A stretch of DNA of 39,846 nucleotides from Pseudomonas sp. REP124 (GCF_020164475.1 NZ_JAIQWX010000049.1:1-39846); one strand, 5' to 3'. Positions 15,056-23,660 are shown, numbered from the stretch's first letter. The notes: generated by a model not told the origin, from the letters alone. Numbers and translations are program-made.

Positions 15056-16003
15056 TTATTGGGCTAGCGCCTGCTGAAACGAATTGTCGATGATCGGTGC
15101 CGTCGCCAGTTCGGTCGGCAGCGCCTTGACCTTGAACAGGAAGTCCGCGGTGCTCTGCAGGTCTTTCGCCGCTTGTCCGTCCACCGGGCCGACGGTCATG
15201 TGGGCCTGGCGCAGCCAGTGACGCGAGACGTTCTGGTCGAGGTTGGCCTTCTTCGCCCACAGGTCCGCGTATTCATCGGTGTTGTTGTCGACCCAGGCCC
15301 GGGCCTTTTTCAGGCGGGCGAGGAAGTCGGCGATGGCCTCACGCTTGCTGTCGATCGACGGCGTCGAAGCGGCGATGGCACTCAGGCCGGGCATCAGGTT
15401 CTTCGCCGTGAGAATCGGCCGCGCGCCGGAGAACAGGATCTGCTGGGAAATGTAGGGTTCCCAGACCGGGAACGCGTCGATGCTGCCCTGGGGCAACGCG
15501 GCAGCGGCATCGATCGGCATCAGCTTGATGAAGTCGACGTAATTTTCCGGCAGGTCGGCATTCTCCAGGGCGCGCAGTGTCAGTTGCTGGCTCCAGGCGC
15601 CGGGCCAGTAGGCGACCTTCTTGCCCTTGAGGTCGGCGATGGTTTTCACCGGCGAGTCCTTGGGCACCAGCAAGGCGATGGTGTCCGGGTTCTGTCGCGA
15701 AACGCCGATCAGCTTGACCGGCGCCTGCTTGGCGGCCAGAAACAGAAAGCCCGAGTCGCCGAGAAACCCCAGGTCAAGCGCGCCGGTGTTCAAGGCTTCG
15801 GCCAGCGGGGCGGCGGCCTGGAAGTGTTTCCAGTCGACGGTGTATGGTGCGTCCTTGAGCACTCCCGAGGCCTCCACCGACGCCCGGATGTTGTAATAGT
15901 TCTGATCGCCCACGTGCAGAACGACAGGTTCGGCGGCATGGGCAAGCGGCGCGGCAAACAGGGCGCTGGTCAACAGACCACGCAGGAATCGGGACAGGTT
16001 CAT
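15056..16003 (-). CDS. ABC transporter substrate-binding protein (SsuA/NMT1-like)
   Basis: A 315-residue periplasmic binding protein. The signal peptide is MNLSRFLRGLLTSALFAAPLAHA with cleavage after AHA. The mature part has the type-2 periplasmic binding fold of the aliphatic sulfonate, taurine and nitrate family, for instance LGDSGFLFLAAKQAPVKLIG and VAYWPGAWSQQLTLRALENADL in pieces. The ligand cannot be read from sequence. The start at 16003 was chosen because AAGGAG lies 6 bp upstream; the frame continues 16 codons further. No permease or ATPase gene adjoins it within the window, so it either works with a distant transporter or has lost its partners. Confidence 0.83.
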   Translation of the reverse strand: MNLSRFLRGLLTSALFAAPLAHAAEPVVLHVGDQNYYNIRASVEASGVLKDAPYTVDWKHFQAAAPLAEALNTGALDLGFLGDSGFLFLAAKQAPVKLIGVSRQNPDTIALLVPKDSPVKTIADLKGKKVAYWPGAWSQQLTLRALENADLPENYVDFIKLMPIDAAAALPQGSIDAFPVWEPYISQQILFSGARPILTAKNLMPGLSAIAASTPSIDSKREAIADFLARLKKARAWVDNNTDEYADLWAKKANLDQNVSRHWLRQAHMTVGPVDGQAAKDLQSTADFLFKVKALPTELATAPIIDNSFQQALAQ

Positions 16004-16153
16004 CGGGGGCTCCTTGAGAGTGATGGCGATAGACCATAACGCTCTTACCAACCGACTTTTAAATTCGATTTATTCATAAGCTAAGCACCCGCGATGCCTG
16101 CTGTTGCCCCAGAAACAACGATTGCACAACTTGTCGATCAGCGAGCACCTATA

Positions 16154-16257
16154 CCTGTAGGAGCGAGCACGCTCGCGATGGACGACAGGACACCGCGGGG
16201 CATCAGATACCCAGCGTTATCGTTGACGACCATCGCGAGCATGCTCGCTCCTACAGG
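16154..16257. repeat. REP pair (GTAGGAGCGAGC class)
   Basis: Arms CCTGTAGGAGCGAGCACGCT and AGCATGCTCGCTCCTACAGG flank a spacer, placed between the divergent substrate-binding protein and SRAP genes. REP pairs in divergent spaces are uncommon. The SRAP ribosome binding site begins about 10 bp after it. Confidence 0.9.
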
Positions 16258-16280
16258 TGTGGGGATGGAGGTGTTAATCG

Positions 16281-16961
16281 ATGTGCGGACGCCTGTCGCA
16301 ATACCGGGGCATTCACGATTTCGTGGCGGTTCTGAGCATCCCCGACGCGTTGATCAACCAAGTCGGCGACCAGCCTTTGGCCCGCTACAACGCCGCGCCC
16401 ACCACGCAACTGGCCCTGCTGCATCTGGAAGACGACGGCCTGCATGCCGACTCACAACGCTGGGGTTGGCGACCCCATTGGGCCAAGGACCGCGCAGCGC
16501 CGATCAACGCACGGGTGGAGAAAGTCGCCCACGGTCCGTTCTTCCGGGCAATCTGGCCGCACCGCGCGATCTGCCCCGTCGACAACTGGTTCGAATGGGT
16601 CGACGCCGGGGACGGCACGCGCGAGCCCTGGTTGATCCGGCGGCGTGATCAAGGGCCAATTTTCTGTGCGGCGATCGGGCAGTTTCCGCATGGCGCTTCG
16701 GCGACGAAGGACGATGACGGCTTCGTCATCATCACTGCCGATAGCGCAGGCGGAATGCTGGACATTCACGACCGGCGACCGGTCGTGTTGTCGGCCGAAC
16801 TGGCTCGAGAATGGCTGGACCCGGCCACGCCCAAAGAGCGCGCCGAACAAATGGTGCTTTTGCAGGGCGAGGAAAGTGATGTTTTCGAGTGGTACAGGGT
16901 CGCAAAAGCGGTGGGCAACAGCAGAAATCAGGGGGAGAAGTTGGTTGAAGCGATAATTTGA
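16281..16961 (+). CDS. SOS response-associated peptidase (SRAP/YedK/HMCES family)
   Basis: A 226-residue SRAP protein. Family members form a thiazolidine DNA-protein crosslink with abasic sites in single-stranded DNA through Cys2 after removal of Met1. The catalytic set is present: Cys2, Asn37 and Asn76 (INARVE), Glu105 (WFEW) and His163 (HDRRP). The length matches YedK. GGAGGTG lies 8 bp before the ATG, and any other start would remove the essential Cys2 position. No LexA box is apparent in the REP-filled upstream region, so SOS control is not supported by sequence. Confidence 0.92.
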   Translation: MCGRLSQYRGIHDFVAVLSIPDALINQVGDQPLARYNAAPTTQLALLHLEDDGLHADSQRWGWRPHWAKDRAAPINARVEKVAHGPFFRAIWPHRAICPVDNWFEWVDAGDGTREPWLIRRRDQGPIFCAAIGQFPHGASATKDDDGFVIITADSAGGMLDIHDRRPVVLSAELAREWLDPATPKERAEQMVLLQGEESDVFEWYRVAKAVGNSRNQGEKLVEAII

Positions 16962-17206
16962 CCTGTCAATATCGACATAATGAAAATCAGATATAACGAT
17001 CAATCCGGAAAAAACATTAAGAAGATTGTTTCAACTAATTAACACATTATACAAATGTACAATTTGAAGCATTACCGCTTGTCCGACAATCAGTTTGCGT
17101 TGATTACATTTTCAATGACTCCCGTTAGCATCTGCGCCGCATTTCCATTGGTACTCCCGTACTGACCAAAGAGTCAGGGATGATGGAAATCCCTTAAAAC
17201 AAGCCC
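16962..17206. other. AT-rich intergenic stretch
   Basis: These 245 bp are clearly richer in A and T than the surroundings, above all from 16965 to 17110, with several short A or T runs. No gene, REP element or clear terminator is visible. The compositional break suggests either a regulatory region of the small ORF that follows or DNA of foreign origin. Confidence 0.6.
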
Positions 17207-17239
17207 TTGCAGAGAACTAAATTGCGCGACGATTTTGTA

Positions 17240-17494
17240 ATGACTCCGGTCGTGGGTCTGGCGTGCGTTTATCTTTCGCCGACAGAACACTACCAACTCG
17301 ACTCTTTTATCGGGCAATACATAAGAACCCGAAACCTGCAATCACTTCCCGATATCGATAATCTGCTGAGTTCGACTCTGCAGAACTATCCGGGCAAGCC
17401 GCCGGTGATGGTCAATGAACTGAATGCCTGGATCGACAAGACCCTTGGTTATCGCGCTTCACATCCAGAGATTCTGTCGCTGGATGATTTTTAG
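17240..17494 (+). CDS. Unrecognised small protein after an AT-rich patch
   Basis: An 84-residue protein if started at ATG 17240; TTG codons at 17207 and 17222 are alternative starts, the latter having AGAG about 8 bp upstream. I do not recognise the family. The first 20 residues, MTPVVGLACVYLSPTEHYQL, are mildly hydrophobic but not a clear signal peptide. The rest is soluble and mixed, with a PGKPPVMVNELNAWIDKTLGY segment and an acidic LSLDDF end. Base composition rises to near-normal GC in the second half. It stands alone between SRAP and a REP pair, which fits an accessory gene. Confidence 0.55.
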   Translation: MTPVVGLACVYLSPTEHYQLDSFIGQYIRTRNLQSLPDIDNLLSSTLQNYPGKPPVMVNELNAWIDKTLGYRASHPEILSLDDF

Positions 17495-17504
17495 CTGAAA
17501 ACAA

Positions 17505-17595
17505 TTGTGGGAGCGAGCCTGCTCGCGATGGCGGTGTATCAAGCAACGAACAGGTTGTCTGACACACTGCAATTGTCAGCAGGCTCGCTCCCGCA
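17505..17595. repeat. REP pair (GTGGGAGCGAGC class)
   Basis: Arms TTGTGGGAGCGAGCCTGCTC and GCAGGCTCGCTCCCGCA lie between the convergent small ORF and the 51-residue acidic protein. The second arm carries a CCCGCA end instead of CCCACA. Confidence 0.85.
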
Positions 17596-17614
17596 TTTGC
17601 GACCGGGGCCAGTC

Positions 17615-17770
17615 TCAGGGTTTCAACGGAATTTCGATATCGCGATCCGACAGTTCTCTGCTGCGTTCATGCTTCCACGTCTGTTCTTCATGCTCCTGCT
17701 GCTCAATCTCTTCTTCCGACGGCTCATCCATATCGTCATCCGGGTTCGGACGCTTGGGTTCGTTGGCCAT
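17615..17770 (-). CDS. Small, highly acidic hydrophilic protein
   Basis: A 51-residue protein too short for many gene finders but with a good GAGGTG ribosome binding site. It is extremely charged: the stretch from residue 11 to 30 (DDDMDEPSEEEIEQQEHEEQ) is almost wholly acidic or Gln, and a basic-acidic mix follows (HERSRELSDRDIEI). It should be disordered or helical and has no membrane segment. Similar short acidic proteins are common in Pseudomonas without known function. It lies about 65 bp downstream of azlD on the same strand. Confidence 0.65.
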   Translation of the reverse strand: MANEPKRPNPDDDMDEPSEEEIEQQEHEEQTWKHERSRELSDRDIEIPLKP

Positions 17771-17835
17771 GTGCACCTCGCTAGCTGAAGGGATCACCCA
17801 TCCATTCAAGCGTAGAACAGTTTCCCCTGCCCAGC

Positions 17836-18150
17836 TTACAGCCACGCCCGCAGCAAAAAGAAGAAGCCCATGCTCAACAGCATGCTGAGCAAGGTGTTGC
17901 GCGTGTAAAGCACCAGGCCTACGGCCACCAGCGAGCTGATCAGGTACGGGTTGTCCCAATGCAGATTCAATTGCTTCTCGGGCATGAACACGATCGGCCC
18001 GCAGATCGCGGTCAACATCCCCGGCACGGCGAAACCGAGAAACTGCCGCGCATTGCTGCTCAGACGCACCGGCAGACGCGGTTCGAGAAACACATAGCGG
18101 TTGAGAAACACCAGCACGCCCATACCGAAAATCACTGCCCAGACCATCAT
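17836..18150 (-). CDS. azlD: AzlD family membrane protein
   Basis: A 104-residue inner-membrane protein of the AzlD family with three to four hydrophobic segments, including MMVWAVIFGMGVLVFLNRY at the N-terminus and TLLSMLLSMGFFFLL near the end. AzlD is the small partner of AzlC; the pair exports branched-chain amino acids or related compounds in characterised cases. The ATG at 18150 overlaps the azlC stop in ATGA, so the genes are translationally coupled; the frame is open further upstream within azlC and that part is not used. Confidence 0.88.
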   Translation of the reverse strand: MMVWAVIFGMGVLVFLNRYVFLEPRLPVRLSSNARQFLGFAVPGMLTAICGPIVFMPEKQLNLHWDNPYLISSLVAVGLVLYTRNTLLSMLLSMGFFFLLRAWL

Positions 18151-18845
18151 GTGCGCGCTCCCTGGAACTTGTTGCAGACAAACCCGGCGGTCATCCCCGC
18201 CAAACCCGACAACACCAGTGCCGAACCCCATTGCCAGTAGCTGAACAGCACCGAGCAGAACAGCGACACCGCGACGCAGACCACGGTCGGCACATTGCGC
18301 ACCACCGGCGTGATCAGGGCGATGAAGGTGGCGGCGATGGAGAAATCCAGCCCCAGGTGTTCGAGTCCCGGAATACTGCTGCCGAGCACGATGCCGGCCA
18401 GGGTGAACAGGTTCCAGGCGATGTAGAACGTCAGGCCCACGCCGAGGGCGTACCAGCGGTCGAACTGCTGTTTGTCGTGCTGGCTGGTCAGGGCGAACAA
18501 CTCATCGGTGAGCAGAAAGCCCAGGCCCACGCGCCAGCGTCCCGGCAACGGCGAAATCACCGAACGCATGCTCATCCCGTAGAGCAGATGCTGGGAGGTC
18601 AGCAGCAAGGTGGTCAGCAGGATCGAGAAGATCCCCGCCCCGCCCTTGAGCATGCCGATGGCCACCAACTGCGCGGCGCCGGCAAACACGATGCTCGACA
18701 GACCCTGGCCTTGCAGCGGGGTGAGATTGGCCTCGATGGCCATGGAACCGGCCAGCAAACCCCAGGGCGCGGTGGCCAAAGACAGCGGTGTGATCGCCAC
18801 GGCGCCGCGAAGAAACGCGGCACGAGGCACATGTGAGTTGGACAT
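18147..18845 (-). CDS. azlC: AzlC family branched-chain amino acid exporter subunit
   Basis: A 232-residue multi-pass membrane protein of the AzlC family. It has about five to six hydrophobic segments and the family-typical sequences AAFLRGAVAITPLSLATAPWGLL near the N-terminus and FLLTDELFALTS in the middle (pieces). With AzlD it forms a probable efflux system for branched-chain amino acids. The start at 18845 was preferred over the upstream ATG at 18929, which would add a charged extension unusual for the family. It overlaps azlD by 4 bp. Confidence 0.88.
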   Translation of the reverse strand: MSNSHVPRAAFLRGAVAITPLSLATAPWGLLAGSMAIEANLTPLQGQGLSSIVFAGAAQLVAIGMLKGGAGIFSILLTTLLLTSQHLLYGMSMRSVISPLPGRWRVGLGFLLTDELFALTSQHDKQQFDRWYALGVGLTFYIAWNLFTLAGIVLGSSIPGLEHLGLDFSIAATFIALITPVVRNVPTVVCVAVSLFCSVLFSYWQWGSALVLSGLAGMTAGFVCNKFQGART

Positions 18846-19016
18846 AACGCTCAGCAACCAGGAGAAAGACCGCAGACTGTGCCAGCACTCGCGCTCTCTG
18901 GCTTGAACAATCTTGCGCACTGTTACCAATCGTTTCCGTTCATCGGCTGGCGGCTTGCTTCGAGCAGGGTAGTAGCAACATGATGGCGCTTTTTCCCCTC
19001 AAGGCGCCTGCCCTTC

Positions 19017-19949
19017 ATGCATCCAGACGAGACCGACAGCGTTTACAAAACCCTGCTTGAATCGACCAAGGCCATTCCCTGGCGAATCGACTGGAAAACC
19101 ATGACCTTCAGCTACATCGGGCCGCAGATCGAAAGCCTGCTGGGCTGGAAGCAGGACAGCTGGGTCGGCGTCAACGACTGGGTCGAGCGCATGCACCCGG
19201 ACGATCGCGACTACGTGGTGGAGTTCTGCGTCTCGCAATCCCGCGCCGGGGTCGATCACGAAGCCGATTACCGGGCGCTGACCCACACCGGCGAATACGT
19301 ATGGATTCGCGATGTGGTGCACGTGGTGCGCAAGGACGGCGAGGTCGAGGCGCTGGTGGGCTTCATGTTCGACATCAGCGAGCGCAAGAAAACCGAAGAG
19401 CACCTGGTGCGCCTGCAAAAGCAGCTCGAGGAATATTCCTTCCAGGACGGCCTGACCGGCATCGCCAACCGGCGCATGTTCGACACCGTGCTGGAGCGCG
19501 AATGGAGCAACGCCCAGCGCACGGGTACGCCGCTGTCGGCAATCGTTCTGGATATCGACTACTTCAAGCAGTACAACGACCATTACGGCCACATCAAGGG
19601 CGACGAATGCCTGCGCCAGGTGGCCAGCACCCTGTCGCGGGCGGCCAATCGACCACGGGATTTCATTGCCCGGATCGGCGGTGAAGAGTTCGTCTGGCTG
19701 CTGCCGGAAACCGATGCGGAATCGGCCAGGCTGGTGGCGCACAAGTGCCTGCACCTGGTTCGCCAGCAGCGCATCGCCCACGAATTTTCCGCGGTCGCGC
19801 CGCTGTTGAGCCTGAGCCTGGGCGTCGGCACCACCCACGCCACGCAGGACGCCACGGCGCTGGAATTCATCGAACAGGTCGACCAACTACTCTACAAAGC
19901 CAAGCGCAATGGAAGGATGCGCGCCGAACTGATGGATTTTCGTGACTGA
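19017..19949 (+). CDS. PAS-GGDEF diguanylate cyclase
   Basis: A 310-residue soluble protein. Residues 15-125 form a PAS domain (WRIDWKTMTFSYIGPQIESLLGW in pieces, ending in the PAC-like FMFDISERKK). A short coiled linker (about 125-140) leads to a GGDEF domain with the active-site sequence GGEEF at 221-225. Such enzymes make cyclic di-GMP from two GTP. The RPRD motif at 212-215, five residues before GGEEF, is a complete product-inhibition site. There is no transmembrane segment, so the signal is sensed in the cytoplasm; its nature is unknown. It is followed on the same strand by the DUF2784 gene at 24 bp. Confidence 0.92.
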   Translation: MHPDETDSVYKTLLESTKAIPWRIDWKTMTFSYIGPQIESLLGWKQDSWVGVNDWVERMHPDDRDYVVEFCVSQSRAGVDHEADYRALTHTGEYVWIRDVVHVVRKDGEVEALVGFMFDISERKKTEEHLVRLQKQLEEYSFQDGLTGIANRRMFDTVLEREWSNAQRTGTPLSAIVLDIDYFKQYNDHYGHIKGDECLRQVASTLSRAANRPRDFIARIGGEEFVWLLPETDAESARLVAHKCLHLVRQQRIAHEFSAVAPLLSLSLGVGTTHATQDATALEFIEQVDQLLYKAKRNGRMRAELMDFRD

Positions 19950-19973
19950 GGCCTGACGCCTGCGGGGGTCGAC

Positions 19974-20333
19974 ATGCTTTACCGATTCGCCGCCGACGGG
20001 CTGGTGCTGCTTCATCTGGTGTTCATCCTGTTTGTTTTGTTCGGCGGGCTGCTGGTGCTCAAGTGGCGCCGCCTGATGTGGTGGCATCTGCCGGCTGCCG
20101 CCTGGGGCGTGGCGGTCGAAGCGCTGCACCTGCCCTGCCCGCTGACTCGCTGGGAAAACCTCATGCGCCGGGCTGCCGGGGAGCAAGGTTATGGTGCGGG
20201 TTTCATCGAGCACTATGTGTGGCCGGTGATTTACCCGGCCGGGCTGACACCGACGATTCAATTGTGGCTGGCCGGCGTGGTGCTGGTGGTCAATGCCGTG
20301 GTCTATCTTCGAGTGATCACGACCCGGCGTTGA
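19974..20333 (+). CDS. DUF2784 family membrane protein
   Basis: A 119-residue protein with three hydrophobic helices: residues 6-28, 38-55 and 95-113 approximately. The H-L-P-C-P-L-T-x-W-E motif around residues 52-62 and GFIEHYVWP around 76-84 are the signature of DUF2784. Function is unknown. GGGGGTC serves as ribosome binding site 4-5 bp before the ATG. The short gap to the diguanylate cyclase suggests cotranscription. Confidence 0.85.
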   Translation: MLYRFAADGLVLLHLVFILFVLFGGLLVLKWRRLMWWHLPAAAWGVAVEALHLPCPLTRWENLMRRAAGEQGYGAGFIEHYVWPVIYPAGLTPTIQLWLAGVVLVVNAVVYLRVITTRR

Positions 20334-20367
20334 AACGCGCCCTTGTTCCATCGTACGGACCCAATCC

Positions 20368-21285
20368 ATGTTGTCGACCGAAGACCTCGCCCTGCTCGAA
20401 GCCATCCGCGAAACCGGCAGCCTGTCCCGCGCCGCGGTCCGGCTGGGCAAGGCGCCGTCGACGGTGTCCTACGCCGCGCGGCAGCTGGAGGAACGTTTCG
20501 ACGCCTTGCTCTTCGACCGCCGCCGCTATCGCCTGCAACTGACCGCGGCCGGCGAGTTGCTGGTCAACGAAGCCTCGCGACTGATGGAAGACGTCTCGCG
20601 CCTGACCCAGCGCGTGCAGCAAGTGGCCAATGGCTGGGAAAGCCGTCTGTGGATCGTCACCGACGAATTGGTGGAGTTCGAAAACCTGGTGCCGCTGATC
20701 CAGGAATTCGATGCGCTGGGCTCCGGCGTGCCGCTGCGCATGACCCATGAAGTGCTCAAAGGCGTCTGGGAAGCCCTGCGCGAAGGCCGCGCCGATCTGG
20801 TCATCGGCGCCACCAACGAACCGCCGGCGATCCCGTCCCTGCGCTGGATGCAATTGGGAGAAATGGAGTGGGTGTTCGCTGTCTCGCCCAAACACCCGCT
20901 AGCCAAGGCCAAGGAGCCGATTTCCCGGGCAACGGTCACGCAGCACCGGGCGATTGTCGTGGCCGATTCGGCGAGGACCAGCGAAGGCCGTACCTATGGT
21001 GTCTCCAGCGGGCAATCGGTCATGGCGGTGTCGACCATGCGCGCGAAGATCCTCGCGCAATGCGCAGGCCTGGGTGTGGGCTGGCTGCCGCGGCATCGGG
21101 TCGATTCACTGCTGAAAAACGGCACGCTGGTCGAAAAACAGATGGCCGACCCGCGCGAACCGAACGTGCTGTACGCCGGCTGGCGCGGCGATCAGGACGG
21201 CCGCGCGTTGAACTGGTGGCTGGAAAAACTCAAGCAGCCCTCCCTCGCCAACCGGTTGGTGCAGGGCATCGATCTGTTCGTCTGA
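20368..21285 (+). CDS. LysR family transcriptional regulator
   Basis: A 305-residue LysR regulator. The N-terminal HTH (residues 1-62: LLEAIRETGSLSRAAVRLGKAPSTVSYAARQLEE in pieces) is intact, and the C-terminal two-lobed effector domain continues to residue 300. It stays close to the generic family pattern, so the effector and targets cannot be read from sequence. It is 34 bp after the DUF2784 gene on the same strand and converges with a second diguanylate cyclase, its stop being 3 bp from that gene's stop. No divergent target gene is present. Confidence 0.88.
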   Translation: MLSTEDLALLEAIRETGSLSRAAVRLGKAPSTVSYAARQLEERFDALLFDRRRYRLQLTAAGELLVNEASRLMEDVSRLTQRVQQVANGWESRLWIVTDELVEFENLVPLIQEFDALGSGVPLRMTHEVLKGVWEALREGRADLVIGATNEPPAIPSLRWMQLGEMEWVFAVSPKHPLAKAKEPISRATVTQHRAIVVADSARTSEGRTYGVSSGQSVMAVSTMRAKILAQCAGLGVGWLPRHRVDSLLKNGTLVEKQMADPREPNVLYAGWRGDQDGRALNWWLEKLKQPSLANRLVQGIDLFV

Positions 21286-21288
21286 ACC

Positions 21289-22842
21289 TCAGTTGGCAAT
21301 CACGCTCATGTTGCGCCCGCTGGCCTTGGCCACGTACAGCGCCTTGTCGGCGGCACCGATCAGCTCCTCGGTGGTGGTCTCGGACGCCGGATCGTAGCCA
21401 CACACGCCGACGCTGACAGTAATCATGCCTTCCGGACTTTCATTGTGCTGCAAGCCGGCAGCCAGCACCGCACGACGGACTTTCTCCGCCACCAGAAACG
21501 CGCCCACGTAGTCGGTGCCGGGCAGCACCACGGAAAATTCCTCGCCGCCAAAACGCGCCGCCAGATCGCCGGGGCGCTTGATGTGATCGGTGATGATCGC
21601 CGCGATCTGGCGCAGACAGGCGTCTCCCGCCAGATGGCCATAGTGGTCGTTGAATGCCTTGAAGTGATCCACATCGATCATCAACAGCGCCAGCCCCGTC
21701 TGGTTGCGCCGGGCGCGGCCGGTTTCCGCCTGGATGAATAGATCGAACTGACGGCGATTTGCCAGACCGGTCAGCGCGTCCTCCAGCGCCAGCAATTCCA
21801 GGTTGCGATTGAGTTCGAGGAGTTTTTCCTGGGAGCCGAGCAATTCGACTTGAATGCGGTTCTGCTGCTGCATCGACTTGATCAGGCGATACCCGAGCAC
21901 GCCGAGGAACGCCAGCAGCACCGAGACGATCAGCGCACTGAGGATCGACTCCGTGCGCCAGCTGGCGAGGATTTCGTCCTTGTTCAACGCCACGAAGACA
22001 ATCAGCGGATAGCCGTCGACCCGACGATAGCCCACCACCCGTTCGACACCATCGAGAATCGACTTGACGGTGCCCGTGCCCGCGCTGGCCTGGGGCAGCA
22101 ATTGGGTGAACAGTTGGCTCTTGGCCAGGCTGCTGCCGACATCGGCTTCCTTGAAAGGACGGCGCACGATAATGCTGGCATCGTCGGCGATCAGGTTGAT
22201 CACGCCGTTATTGCCCATGTCGATGCTGTCGTAGAGTTGCAGGAAATGCGTGAGATAGAGGGTCGCCAGGGCCACGCCGGCGAAACTGCCGTCGGGATGA
22301 TTGACCCGCCGCGACACGGTCATGATCCATTCGCCGCTGGAACGGCTTTTGATCGACGGGCCGATGTGCGGCCCGCGATCCGGATGGTCGCGGTGGTAAA
22401 TGAAATATTCGCGGTCGGAATTGTTCGCCACGCCGACTTCGGCGCCATTGGAATTGGCGACCCACTTGCCGGTTTCGTCATACACGAACAGGCCGTGGAG
22501 CTGGCTCAGTTCGCTGCGCTGGGCGCTCATCAGACGCTGCAGTCGATCGAGTCGGTCGCCTTCGATGCCGTCGTTTTCCAGGCGATTGACCAGGGTAAAG
22601 AGCAAAGTATCGGCCTGTTTGATCGATGCCTGCGCCTGTGACGCCAGGGTCTGCGCGAGGTTAGACATTGCCACCTGCTTATCATGCAGGTGGTACTGAC
22701 GCGAGGTCCAGGACTGCCAAATGACGATCACCGCCATCGAAAGGCACACGGCGACCAGCAACGTCAGCACCGATTGCGCCTTCAGCCGGGCAATGCCGGG
22801 TCGATTCTTCTCGATTTGATCGTAGATAGCCGGATGCCCCAT
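21289..22842 (-). CDS. Membrane diguanylate cyclase with periplasmic Cache-type sensor
   Basis: A 517-residue protein with two transmembrane helices (about residues 23-44 and 299-320) flanking a 250-residue periplasmic domain. The domain has the dCache pattern, including the F-V-Y-D-E-T-G-K-W strand and R-E-Y-F-I-Y-H-R-D segment. A cytoplasmic GGDEF domain follows with GGEEF at 432-436 and an RPGD inhibition site at 423-426, so an active cyclic-di-GMP synthase with feedback control is expected. The ATG at 22842 is preceded by GGAGTGAGG and is preferred to the one 30 bp upstream. The ligand is unknown; related dCache domains bind amino acids or small organic molecules. Confidence 0.92.
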   Translation of the reverse strand: MGHPAIYDQIEKNRPGIARLKAQSVLTLLVAVCLSMAVIVIWQSWTSRQYHLHDKQVAMSNLAQTLASQAQASIKQADTLLFTLVNRLENDGIEGDRLDRLQRLMSAQRSELSQLHGLFVYDETGKWVANSNGAEVGVANNSDREYFIYHRDHPDRGPHIGPSIKSRSSGEWIMTVSRRVNHPDGSFAGVALATLYLTHFLQLYDSIDMGNNGVINLIADDASIIVRRPFKEADVGSSLAKSQLFTQLLPQASAGTGTVKSILDGVERVVGYRRVDGYPLIVFVALNKDEILASWRTESILSALIVSVLLAFLGVLGYRLIKSMQQQNRIQVELLGSQEKLLELNRNLELLALEDALTGLANRRQFDLFIQAETGRARRNQTGLALLMIDVDHFKAFNDHYGHLAGDACLRQIAAIITDHIKRPGDLAARFGGEEFSVVLPGTDYVGAFLVAEKVRRAVLAAGLQHNESPEGMITVSVGVCGYDPASETTTEELIGAADKALYVAKASGRNMSVIAN

Positions 22843-22917
22843 GACCCTCACTCCGTGATTTTTTTGTGACACGACAGGCTTCCTTGCTCAGTGCCCGTGA
22901 TTTTCTGCTACAGCAGG

Positions 22918-23445
22918 TTAGACCGATGTCCGCTTCACCGCCTCCAGCCAGGCCGGATCGAGTCGCGTCTGTTGCGTGTCCAGGCCCAGCGCCTGCATCC
23001 GCGCTTCGTGTTGTTCCATTTCCCGACGCAATTGCCCTTGGTCGCTGGAGTTGCCGTCCAGTTCGTGCATCTGGCTCAACCCCAGATGATAGAAGCGCAT
23101 CAGCTTCATCGCGCTCGGATCCTGCTTTTCAACGGCTGCCTTGAGGTGATGCATGACGTTGGTCACGCTCATCAGGCTGCGCTTGAGCTGCCAGTTGTAG
23201 ACCGCCGCCGCCATCCATTCCTGGTTCCAGAACACCTTGCGCATCAGTGCCGCCATCAGCAGCACCGCGGCGAACACCCCGCCGATGTTGAAGCGCAGGT
23301 TATCCCCGCCAGGCTCTCCGAACACCGCCACCGCCGCGGTCGACAGCACCATCGCCAGCGCCAGGAAAATCAGGGCGATGATCAGCGTGCTGCGCCGGGT
23401 CTGTTTGCGATAGATCTCGGCATTCATCGGCTGGATTTCGAACAT
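22918..23445 (-). CDS. DUF3087 family membrane protein
   Basis: A 175-residue protein with two hydrophobic helices (about residues 20-41 and 52-68) near the N-terminus and a long charged, helical cytoplasmic C-terminus from residue 70 on. The sequence NAEIYRKQTRRS followed by the helices and then WNQEWMAAAVYNWQLKRSL is typical of DUF3087. No function is established. It is on the same strand as the Cache-GGDEF gene, 75 bp upstream of that gene's start, and is divergent from ppnN. Confidence 0.84.
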   Translation of the reverse strand: MFEIQPMNAEIYRKQTRRSTLIIALIFLALAMVLSTAAVAVFGEPGGDNLRFNIGGVFAAVLLMAALMRKVFWNQEWMAAAVYNWQLKRSLMSVTNVMHHLKAAVEKQDPSAMKLMRFYHLGLSQMHELDGNSSDQGQLRREMEQHEARMQALGLDTQQTRLDPAWLEAVKRTSV

Positions 23446-23660
23446 GACCTGGGGTTTCCTTCTACGGCAGGCAAAAAGTTTGCGGGCATTATCGCCTTTG
23501 CAAAGGATTTGGCTATGCTGGGGCTCCTTTTCATTTTTTCATCGTCAAATTGGGACATGGCGAGACCACGTAATCAGTGCCATCTTCTTTTATGGATACA
23601 CACTATTCGGATGCCATTCGTTGTTTTCTTCAGGAATGACATCGTTTTAAGGATCTTTGA

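Noticed and set aside
16281..16961. SOS (LexA) control of the SRAP gene
   Set aside because: No CTG-N10-CAG-like LexA box stands out in the short upstream stretch, which is filled by a REP pair.
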